6,619 nt of DNA, from NCBI GenBank assembly GCA_023250775.1, contig JAHFAA010000217.1:1-6619 (forward strand). The letters run 5' to 3'. Positions 1-5,875 of this stretch are shown here, in pieces. The position numbers and the translations under genes are program-made. Every line of letters begins with the position of its first letter. Position 1 is the first letter of the stretch. Origin of the DNA: Bdellovibrionales bacterium (GTDB lineage: Bacteria > Bdellovibrionota > Bacteriovoracia > Bacteriovoracales > Bacteriovoracaceae). The notes under the pieces are model-generated. The model made no database searches and was not told the origin of the DNA. It was given only the letters and a program-made list of their open reading frames with translations.

Positions 1-208
1 AACCACCGTAGCCGCCACCGGGCATGCCGTATCCACCATATCCACCACCGGGCATGCCGTAACCGCCGTAGCCGCCAGGCATTCCGGCGCCACCGCCTAA
101 ACCAATATTAAATCCCAGACCGCCACCGGGCATTCCATAACCACCATATCCACCGGGCATGCCATAGCCGCCGTAACCGCCAGGCATTCCATAACCACCG
201 TATCCACC
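1..208 (-). repeat. Tandem GGYGGYGMP-encoding repeats in two blocks
   Basis: On the minus strand this stretch encodes a 9-residue unit G-G-Y-G-G-Y-G-M-P, sometimes with one extra Gly. Three copies lie at 128-208 (residues 235-261). At least two more, plus a truncated one, lie at 1-76 (residues 279-303) and continue past the edge. The spacer at 77-127 encodes GLGFNIGLG, which resembles GMGINLGLG just ahead of the first block (residues 221-229). This points to a larger unit, a hydrophobic Asn-containing segment followed by several nonapeptides, that was itself duplicated. The DNA copies differ mainly at third codon positions, so selection has kept the peptide rather than the DNA. Confidence 0.85.
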
Positions 209-910
209 CATGGGATTACCCATGCCTAAACCCAAATTTATTCCCATCCCAAAACCAGGATATCCGATTCCGCCACCGGCCATTGCTCCAGGATATGGGC
301 CCATCATTCCGCCCATCATTCCGGGAGTGTATCCCGCAGCGATGTAGGGATTCCCACCGCCACCAAAACCGTTGCCGTACATTCCACCGTAGCCAGCATA
401 TCCGCCGGCCATCCCACCAGGCATGCCATTGCATGAGCTGGCGGCATTCAATCCCATTTCGGGAGTGATTGGGTTGGCGCCACGACTTTCGTAATAACTT
501 AAAAAAGAATTGTAACGAGCGGTACATTGTTGGTTGCCAGCGGTATAGGCACTGGCCCAGGCCTCTTGTGATCTATTTTGATAGTAGCCATTGATCCAGG
601 TGCTTCCCACCATGGCCAAAGGTCCGGCGACAATGCCTAAGGCCTCAACCCAAGGATTGGGCGCGTCTGATGCTCTGGATGCCGCCGCCTGACAGTCAAT
701 GCAGTCATAACCTGAGTAGGAGCCTGCATAGCCTCCAGCACCACCGCCTCCGCCTCCACCGGCGCTGATCGACCCTTGCATACAAAACTGCCAATCGCGA
801 GGATAGGCCGTTCGGTCGATGTTCTCACAATTTTGCGCCATGGCCGAGAAGGCCCAGAGACACGAAAAGGAGAAGAAAAAAGCAAATTTCAGACTTAAAT
901 GGGAGCGCAT
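1..910 (-). CDS. Secreted glycine-rich repeat protein, partial (C-terminus beyond the left edge)
   Basis: I read 303 complete codons with no stop before the window ends. The ATG at 910 is preceded by GGAG (917-920) with a 6-nt spacer, which fixes the start. Residues 1-25 form a classical signal peptide with a basic start, a Phe-rich core and an A-M-A cleavage site before Q26, so the protein should leave the cytoplasm by Sec. The mature part has six cysteines (28, 43, 70, 73, 129, 160), including a CxxC at 70-73, and a run of seven glycines at 51-57. A conserved-looking Trp/Tyr-rich helical segment spans about 85-142. From about residue 162 it becomes Gly/Met/Pro/Tyr-rich, and from 235 it carries GGYGGYGMP repeats. 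The cysteines suggest disulfides and the tail suggests a flexible, self-associating surface. I do not recognise a named family. The gene is transcribed divergently from the DUF4833-like gene and has a FliA-like promoter. A secreted coding gene is very likely; its function is unknown. Confidence 0.88.
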   Translation of the reverse strand, partial: MRSHLSLKFAFFFSFSCLWAFSAMAQNCENIDRTAYPRDWQFCMQGSISAGGGGGGGAGGYAGSYSGYDCIDCQAAASRASDAPNPWVEALGIVAGPLAMVGSTWINGYYQNRSQEAWASAYTAGNQQCTARYNSFLSYYESRGANPITPEMGLNAASSCNGMPGGMAGGYAGYGGMYGNGFGGGGNPYIAAGYTPGMMGGMMGPYPGAMAGGGIGYPGFGMGINLGLGMGNPMGGYGGYGMPGGYGGYGMPGGYGGYGMPGGGLGFNIGLGGGAGMPGGYGGYGMPGGGYGGYGMPGGGYGG

Positions 911-1161
911 AATTTTCTCCGCAAAAATGAGGGAGTCCAAGGTGTTATTTCGGCTTCCCATACTCGTTCGATATGTTATCGGAACTTTAAATAGAAACTT
1001 AAATAATTATCTAAAATTGAGATGGCATTGTTTGGCCCGAGTGCCAGAGCGGTTCTAAGCGGTACCCGTGAAAAATCTACAGGTATAGGAAATAGGCCTT
1101 TCAGAAGGGTTTTCGCCGGTGCTATCTCGTCTCCAGGTCAAAAAATCTTTGAGGGGGTCTT
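911..1161. other. Divergent intergenic region
   Basis: This 251-bp gap lies between two divergent genes for exported proteins. The half near the glycine-rich gene is AT-rich and holds the FliA-like promoter (976-1002). The half near the DUF4833-like gene is more GC-rich and has no convincing -35/-10 pair. It does contain a direct repeat of AGCGGT at 1048-1053 and 1058-1063, one helical turn apart, and a weak imperfect hairpin with arms 1064-1069 and 1079-1084 (one mismatch, 9-nt loop). The repeat could be an operator. I see no good small ORF or RNA gene. Confidence 0.6.
976..1002 (-). promoter_or_regulatory. Sigma-28 (FliA)-type promoter for the glycine-rich secreted protein
   Basis: On the minus strand the sequence reads TTAAGTTT (1002-995), then 11 nt, then TCCGATAA (983-976). 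The textbook enterobacterial FliA consensus is TAAAGTTT-N11-GCCGATAA, so this is 14 of 16 matches with exactly the right spacing. Transcription would start around 968-971, giving a leader of about 60 nt before the ATG at 910. The site lies only upstream of the glycine-rich gene and is correctly oriented for it. The match is direct observation. Use by FliA is inferred from the consensus and assumes the host has this flagellar sigma factor. Confidence 0.68.
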
Positions 1162-1686
1162 ATGCGTAATTTTTTAGCATTCATGCTTTTGTTCTGCGCC
1201 ATCCATGCTGAGGCCGGGCAAAATCTCTTTATCGTTAAAAAAAGTCTCCACGCAAAAAACATTTTCAAGGTTGATGCCCAGGTCGACAGTAACTGCGCGC
1301 TCGTGCCATACCCCAATCATAAGTATATCGAGGGCTATTGGATCATGGGCGAAGATCGAGGCCAGCGCGAAGAAATGAATTCCACCGAGGCGCAAGGCTT
1401 TGCCAGCAAGGCCGTGATGACTTACCTAAATACCAATAGAACAGAGATGGATTTTCAACCGGCGAATATGGACAAGGCCCGCAGATATTTTTCCGATCCT
1501 CGAATTCGAGTGAGAACCAAGGTCGCCAATGGCCGCTGCCAGGTTGATGCTTTCATGGAAATCGACAACGCCGAAATTAAGCTGAAAGAAATTTTTGTCG
1601 ATCTCAGCATGTTGCTGAGAATTGATTATGTGACAGTAAGAGGCGTTCGCGCCGACGGGTCGGGGTTTTATAAGCTTTATAGATAG
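1162..1686 (+). CDS. Exported DUF4833-like protein
   Basis: The gene encodes 174 residues. Its ATG follows GAGGGGG at 1151-1157, a good Shine-Dalgarno. Residues 1-18 look like a Sec signal peptide with an A-E-A cleavage site before G19, so the mature protein is about 156 residues and probably periplasmic or outside the cell. The mature N-terminus (QNLFIVKKS, a KNIF step at 32-35, GYWIMGEDRG at 58-67) resembles, from memory, the start of DUF4833 proteins, which have an NLF(V/I)I-(K/R)(K/R/S) segment, an N-x-(I/V) strand and a YW motif. No function is established for that family. Mature cysteines 45 and 126 could form a disulfide. No catalytic motif is visible, and the beta-rich pattern fits a small binding or envelope protein. 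The gene stands alone: it is divergent from the glycine-rich gene and convergent with the ferritin-like gene, with 9 bp between stops and no clear terminator. The coding call is firm; the family call is moderate. Confidence 0.8.
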   Translation: MRNFLAFMLLFCAIHAEAGQNLFIVKKSLHAKNIFKVDAQVDSNCALVPYPNHKYIEGYWIMGEDRGQREEMNSTEAQGFASKAVMTYLNTNRTEMDFQPANMDKARRYFSDPRIRVRTKVANGRCQVDAFMEIDNAEIKLKEIFVDLSMLLRIDYVTVRGVRADGSGFYKLYR

Positions 1687-1695
1687 TATTTTCCA

Positions 1696-2229
1696 CTACA
1701 GCCCGGCCGGCTCATCCACATCCCCCGGATCAACTTCTGGCGCCAGGTCGTCGGAAGTTTTGTCCAAGAGCTTTTTGACAAGATTTTTGTGCTCGACTTC
1801 TTCCGCCCGCAACAAGGTGAAAAGTCTTTTCACCTCCTGATCTTTGATCGACTTCAAGGCCAGATCAAAAAAATTATAGGCCTTCACCTCACAGGCCAGG
1901 GCGACTTCCAAGGCATGTCGATAGGACATGAAGCTTCGTGTTTGCTCATAGGAAGGCGCCTCCACATCGCGAATTTCATCCAGCATTTCGTGACTGACGT
2001 TGCTCTTGTTTGCGGCAAAAAGGGTCTTTCTCTGGGCGGCCAACTCACGGCCATGCTTGGCCTCATTCTGTGCCATGGTTTCAAAAAAATCACCGGCATC
2101 ATCTTTGCGGGTGGAGCCGAGCTGTCGATTAAATTCCAGGTAGCGCTCTTCTGCATCCTCCTCAATCAAGATGGCCAGATCAAGGGCGTCTTGTAAGCTC
2201 AGACTCGAGAAATCAAATTCTTGGGACAT
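1696..2229 (-). CDS. Ferritin-like diiron protein (rubrerythrin family)
   Basis: The protein is 177 residues from the ATG at 2229. A GTG nine bases upstream (2238) would give 180, but GGAG at 2241-2238 overlaps that GTG and sits 8 nt before the ATG, so I prefer the ATG. The fold reads as a four-helix bundle in two helix pairs. The likely metal ligands are E23 (ExxAxxxY), E56 and H59 (ExxH), E114 (in CEVKAYNFF) and E144 and H147 (ExxH). That is the diiron ligand pattern of the rubrerythrin/ferritin-like superfamily (COG1633 type). No CxxC rubredoxin domain is present, so this is not a full rubrerythrin. The tail after about residue 158 is acidic and Pro-rich. Likely roles are iron binding or peroxide/oxygen handling in the cytoplasm, since there is no signal peptide. 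It lies 53 bp downstream of the dikinase gene and has its own -10 box. Alternatively it could be a diiron oxidase or hydroxylase serving the upstream lipid operon, which the sequence cannot decide. Confidence 0.85.
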   Translation of the reverse strand: MSQEFDFSSLSLQDALDLAILIEEDAEERYLEFNRQLGSTRKDDAGDFFETMAQNEAKHGRELAAQRKTLFAANKSNVSHEMLDEIRDVEAPSYEQTRSFMSYRHALEVALACEVKAYNFFDLALKSIKDQEVKRLFTLLRAEEVEHKNLVKKLLDKTSDDLAPEVDPGDVDEPAGL

Positions 2230-2237
2230 AGACGGCA

Positions 2238-2241
2238 CTCC
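2238..2241 (-). promoter_or_regulatory. Shine-Dalgarno GGAG that decides the ferritin-like start
   Basis: GGAG on the minus strand lies 8 nt before the ATG at 2229. It shares a base with the alternative GTG start at 2238, which itself has no Shine-Dalgarno at a workable distance. This supports initiation at the ATG. Confidence 0.65.
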
Positions 2242-2252
2242 GATTTTTTCAC

Positions 2253-2258
2253 ATTATA
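2253..2258 (-). promoter_or_regulatory. TATAAT -10 box ahead of the ferritin-like gene
   Basis: The minus strand carries a perfect TATAAT in the short gap after the dikinase gene. Transcription would start near 2246, only about 17 nt before the ATG at 2229, which leaves room for the Shine-Dalgarno. No good -35 hexamer lies 16-18 bp upstream and there is no TG extension, so the promoter may be weak or activator-dependent. No hairpin with a T-run separates it from the dikinase gene, so read-through from the operon is also likely. Confidence 0.45.
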
Positions 2259-2282
2259 CGAGTTTTTTCGTCTAAGAGTGCT

Positions 2283-4967
2283 CTACAAAATCTCGATCAA
2301 CCCCGATTCTCCGTTTAAGCGGACTTTCATGCCGCTTTTAAGCTGTTTGGTGAGCCCCACCACACTGACCACGGTGGGCAGCCCCATCTCGCGTGCCACG
2401 ATCGCCGAGTGAGACAGCAGACCGCCGCGTTCTACCAAAAGACCGCTGATGCTGGGGTAGAGGGGAATCCAGCCCGGATCGGTTCGCATGGTTACAAGAA
2501 TTTCGCCGTTTAAAGTCAGGTCATCCTCAGGCCCCATAATGACTTTGACAATTCCTTCCACAATGCCCGGGCAGCAGCCCAGACCTTTCATCTGATTGGG
2601 CAGAAGATTGGCGTCCGTCGTGGTGACGGAACTTTCATTGGGAGGCACAAGAGCATTTTGCCAATACGGCATGGCGCGAGTCACCAGCCGGGTCATGGGC
2701 TCAAGGTCGGCATAACCGTGATATTCTTTTTTGCGAAGGTCGATCAAGGCCTTTAAGTTTTGAGTATGCAGGTGGCCTTCCAGTGCGCCTTTCAGTTCCT
2801 CTAACGACAGATAAAAAATATCTTCCCGCGCCTCGATAATATTTCGTGCAGCAAAGTCGGTGCCCATGCCAAAAAACATCGAGCGAACGACGCCGTAAAC
2901 TCGCGTGCGACAAAAGCGCGTGTTCTCTCGATTGCGCACGGCCTTCCTGGCATGATGAAGCGACCAGCGATAAAAGATTTTTTTCCCAAGCGAAAGATTT
3001 AAATCGAGCAGCGCCTCGGCCTTGTCGCGGATTTCTTTTTCGCGCTCTTCAAAATTTTCTAAATTGGTTTTGCCGGCATTCAAAAGATTTTTCAAGAAGA
3101 CAAAAAGCAGCGATGGGTCTTGGTGCAGATCTTTTTGCTCGAGCTTCATCTCGGACATACAGCGAAAGCCGTATTTATCAATATAGTCGAGCAACTTTTT
3201 ATAAAGGTCTTGGTAAGGCGAAACGCGAATCGCCTCAAACAGATGATGATTGGGGGTGGCCATAATCAATTCTTTCAGCGCCGGAATCTGGGCGATCTCG
3301 GCACTCAAACGCATCAGATTTCGCGTGGGCTCGGCCGATTCTAAGTTGCCATTTCCTGCCAAGAGATCATTATGAAAACTTTCGCCCAGGTGTGACAGCC
3401 ATTTGTTCGTAATGGCCTTGAAGATTCCAAAATGTACCATGCAAAGATAATCATTGATGATGGGTGCGTGCCAGCGCCACAACATTTTTTCTTCCAGCTC
3501 CTGATAGTCTTTATAAATTTCATGCGAGGGCATCCGGGAATAGTCGCGCTCTCGAAAATGGTCATAAACACCATGAAAGTAGCTTAGAAAATCATCCACC
3601 ACGCTTTGAATGGTGAAGTGATAGTAAAGAAATTTGGCGCCGGTTAAAAATTTTCGAAAGGAGGCCCAGACGCCGCGATCGAATTCCGGAGGACGGACAC
3701 GATCGGCAATTTCATTTTGCAGCGACTCGTTGGTGCCCATCATGGTTTCCATAAATTGGCGATTGTACTTGTAGCCGGGCAAAATGCTGGTGAGCTTGTA
3801 CCAATTTAACAGGTTATAAAAAACTCTTCCATAAAACATGCCCAGCATATTTTTCAAAAAGAAATTCATGCTTTTAATATTTTTGGCCGGCACCATCAGG
3901 ACTTCGCAAAACTGCACATAGACTTGATGATAGACGTAGCGGGCAAAATCAAAAGTCAAAGGCAAGGTCAGACCACCGTAAGACTCCACGATATTGGAAT
4001 TATCCCAGACAAAAAGATGGCCTTTGAAGTTGGGGATGGGGGTGGTGATGGGGCGCGACTGCAGCAGATAGAGCTGGCCATTTTCAAAACACCACTCCAC
4101 ATCTTGAGGGTGATGGTAAAAGTTTTCGATGTCGCCGGCCACGGCAACCAGCTCCTGCAGCTCGGCCAGAGAGAGCGATGGAAGAGTCATTTTGTCGCTG
4201 GCGACGGGCGAGGTTTTGAGGCCACCCTGGGCGAGATCACAAACCACCATCTCACGCTTCTCGACGATATTTTGACCTTTCAACTTCGAGGTCGTCTTGT
4301 CGAAAAAAAAGGCATCGGCATCCAGCTGGCCCGAGACCAAACCTTCGCCTACGCCATAGACCGAGTTGATGACGATGGTTCCGCCATCTTGGGTGGTGGG
4401 ATCGCCGGTGAAAAGCACGCCGGCCTTTTCCGCTGCGATCATTTGCTGAATCACCACGGCCACCTGAATATCCAGGAGCGAGATCTTGTTTTGATGGCGA
4501 TAAAAAAGGCAGCGCTCGGAATAGGCCGAGGCCCAGCATTTTTTGATAGACAAAAATAATTCTTCTTCTGTCTTGATATAGAGAAAGCTGGAGAGCTGCC
4601 CGGCGAAAGAATGGCCGGCAGAATCCTCATCCAAGGCGGAACTGCGAACCGCCACAGTGGAGAGCTTGTGCAATTTGTAATTTGCTAAAACTATTTTTTT
4701 AATTTCGGCCGAGAGTGGTTTGGAGAGAATGAGTTTTTCCACCGCCAAACTGGCACTTTTAAAATCCTGTTTGCAAAGAGTCACCAGGTTGTTGATCTCG
4801 TCCGCGATCTGATGTTCTTTTTTGAAGGCCTCAAGAAAGCTCGGGCCCAAGGCAAACCACGCAGGTACGCGGCTTCCTCGATTGGAAAGAAGATAGAGAT
4901 TAAAACCTTTGCCACCGGCCTCGGCCTTGGCAAAGTTCTGAAGCGAATCTTTGGTCACAATCAACAT
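2283..4967 (-). CDS. PEP-synthase/rifampicin-phosphotransferase-like dikinase, substrate unknown
   Basis: The protein has 894 residues and three domains. Residues 1-310 are the ATP-grasp PEP/pyruvate-binding domain (PF01326 type), with GGKGFNL at 18-24, VRSSALDED at 107-115 leading to SFAGQ, GVLFTGDPTT at 183-192, and EWCFENGQLYLLQSRPIT at 291-308. Residues about 320-790 form a long middle domain starting WDNSNIVESYGGLTLPLT and including a helix RNRENTRF at 678-685, as in rifampicin phosphotransferases. Residues about 795-894 are the swivelling PEP-utilising domain (PF00391 type), with the phospho-accepting histidine H853 in GGLLSHSAIVARE. Enzymes of this plan split ATP into AMP and phosphate and pass the beta-phosphate through the His to a substrate. 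The length and domain order match Rph (about 870 residues) rather than PEP synthase or PPDK, and I see no C-terminal PEP/pyruvate TIM barrel, so it probably does not make PEP. All key motifs are intact. The ATG at 4967 follows AAGG (4978-4975), which overlaps the stop of the UbiA gene. In this operon a lipid or prenyl alcohol substrate is more plausible than an antibiotic, but that is inference. Confidence 0.9.
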   Translation of the reverse strand: MLIVTKDSLQNFAKAEAGGKGFNLYLLSNRGSRVPAWFALGPSFLEAFKKEHQIADEINNLVTLCKQDFKSASLAVEKLILSKPLSAEIKKIVLANYKLHKLSTVAVRSSALDEDSAGHSFAGQLSSFLYIKTEEELFLSIKKCWASAYSERCLFYRHQNKISLLDIQVAVVIQQMIAAEKAGVLFTGDPTTQDGGTIVINSVYGVGEGLVSGQLDADAFFFDKTTSKLKGQNIVEKREMVVCDLAQGGLKTSPVASDKMTLPSLSLAELQELVAVAGDIENFYHHPQDVEWCFENGQLYLLQSRPITTPIPNFKGHLFVWDNSNIVESYGGLTLPLTFDFARYVYHQVYVQFCEVLMVPAKNIKSMNFFLKNMLGMFYGRVFYNLLNWYKLTSILPGYKYNRQFMETMMGTNESLQNEIADRVRPPEFDRGVWASFRKFLTGAKFLYYHFTIQSVVDDFLSYFHGVYDHFRERDYSRMPSHEIYKDYQELEEKMLWRWHAPIINDYLCMVHFGIFKAITNKWLSHLGESFHNDLLAGNGNLESAEPTRNLMRLSAEIAQIPALKELIMATPNHHLFEAIRVSPYQDLYKKLLDYIDKYGFRCMSEMKLEQKDLHQDPSLLFVFLKNLLNAGKTNLENFEEREKEIRDKAEALLDLNLSLGKKIFYRWSLHHARKAVRNRENTRFCRTRVYGVVRSMFFGMGTDFAARNIIEAREDIFYLSLEELKGALEGHLHTQNLKALIDLRKKEYHGYADLEPMTRLVTRAMPYWQNALVPPNESSVTTTDANLLPNQMKGLGCCPGIVEGIVKVIMGPEDDLTLNGEILVTMRTDPGWIPLYPSISGLLVERGGLLSHSAIVAREMGLPTVVSVVGLTKQLKSGMKVRLNGESGLIEIL

Positions 4968-4976
4968 GGCAATACC

Positions 4977-5870
4977 TTATGCTTTTATATAGAGCAGAGT
5001 GGTTAGGGTTATATAGATCAGGATAATGTATCCGCTGCTCATGGCGCGAAAGACTTTGGCACTTTTGCCCGAATTCTTTAACAGATAGAGCACCCCCAGG
5101 ATCAAAAGGAGGAAGGGAAAAAACCACAGTAAGGGCGGCAAAAAGATCGGCACGGTCAGGCCAAGAGCGAGCAGGAGAAAGAGCGAGGAGAGAATAGCTT
5201 GAGAAAGAGAAAGGAAGACGGCACCGGGACGTCCCCAGATATTGGAATAGGTGGCAACGCCAGGACGTTCTTCACTGGTGGCAAAGGTCTTTCGTCCAAA
5301 TTCGAAGAGATTAAAAAGAGTCCAGGAGCTAAGGGCAAAGAACAGATCGTTGGGGGTAAAGGCGGTGTGTCCCGCTAAAATTGCCAGGAGAGAAAGAGAG
5401 AGGCCAACGGTGACCACCGTGTGAGAAATAGCATAAGTCGTGAGGTGAGGGCGAATCAACTTCCCCATAAAAAATTCTTTGTACATGAGAAGTGAGTAGC
5501 CAACCACCATCAAGAAAAAAGGCAAGGCCTGAAGACTGAGAAGCGCACAAAGAGAAACTTCGCCACAGATCAGGGCCGCAATCATAAAATAAAGATCGCG
5601 ATGGGTGACCAATCCTCGAGGCAGCGGTCGTTTGGGATTGAAGGTCAGGTCCGTTTGATAATCTTTAATTTCGTCATAGCAGCGCAGTTTCAAAAAAAAC
5701 AAAGTCGTGAGCACGATGGCCCCTAGCACCTGAGGAATTTCGAGATAAAGCAAGGCGTGGGCATGCAGATAGGCCAGATGCCCAGCGACAAAGAGCACGA
5801 TCATCACCGAATGAGAAACAGGATCAAAGCGCTCTTTGATAAATTGCAGAATGGCCAAGGCCTTTTTCAT
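4977..5870 (-). CDS. UbiA-family integral membrane prenyltransferase
   Basis: The protein has 297 residues with about eight or nine hydrophobic helices spread along its length (the first about 19-36, the last about 277-295), placing it in the inner membrane. The first Asp-rich motif is clear: DEIKDYQTD at 66-74, a DExxDxxxD variant of NDxxDxxxD, followed by NPKRPLPRG at 78-86. That Asp motif normally binds Mg-diphosphate of a prenyl donor. The region of the second motif reads RKTFATSEERPGVATYS at 193-209. The usual DxxxD aspartates are replaced there, leaving only E200/E201 before the conserved G-V-x-T. UbiA enzymes attach polyprenyl chains, or sometimes sugar phosphates, to aromatic or lipid acceptors. 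The acceptor here is unknown. The start ATG at 5870 is preceded by AGGA within the end of the ligase gene, 8 nt upstream, and the gap to that gene's stop is 5 bp. Family assignment is confident; chemistry is not. Confidence 0.88.
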   Translation of the reverse strand: MKKALAILQFIKERFDPVSHSVMIVLFVAGHLAYLHAHALLYLEIPQVLGAIVLTTLFFLKLRCYDEIKDYQTDLTFNPKRPLPRGLVTHRDLYFMIAALICGEVSLCALLSLQALPFFLMVVGYSLLMYKEFFMGKLIRPHLTTYAISHTVVTVGLSLSLLAILAGHTAFTPNDLFFALSSWTLFNLFEFGRKTFATSEERPGVATYSNIWGRPGAVFLSLSQAILSSLFLLLALGLTVPIFLPPLLWFFPFLLLILGVLYLLKNSGKSAKVFRAMSSGYIILIYITLTTLLYIKA

Positions 5871-5875
5871 TCAGC

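Noticed and set aside
1..208. CRISPR array, suggested by short regular repeats
   Set aside because: The repeats are in frame, encode a regular peptide, differ at silent sites and have no unique spacers of constant length.
819..1058. 79-residue plus-strand ORF across the glycine-rich gene start and the intergenic region
   Set aside because: It overlaps the signal peptide region and the FliA-like promoter, is rich in Lys/Arg without a domain, and has no convincing ribosome binding site.
1034..1110. tRNA-Ser/Leu-like stretch (GTGCCAGAGCGGTTCTAAG resembles a D-arm)
   Set aside because: No matching acceptor stem, anticodon stem-loop or T-arm (GGTTCRAAT-like) follows, so it is not a tRNA or a convincing remnant.
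1684..1715. Possible bidirectional terminator between the convergent genes (GC-rich palindrome CCGGCCGG near 1704)
   Set aside because: The palindrome sits inside the coding end of the ferritin-like gene and lacks a T-run on either strand. Other stems here are only 4 bp.
1789..2196. 135-residue plus-strand ORF over the ferritin-like gene
   Set aside because: It is antisense to a gene with clear diiron ligand motifs and has no family features of its own.
2260..2285. Terminator after the dikinase gene
   Set aside because: Only 4-bp stems (AGAG/CTCT, ACGA/TCGT) without a following T-run on the minus strand, too weak to call.
3924..4559. 211-residue plus-strand ORF inside the dikinase gene
   Set aside because: It lies wholly antisense to the conserved ATP-grasp domain, has no Shine-Dalgarno or recognisable motif, and its composition is what codon bias on the opposite strand produces.
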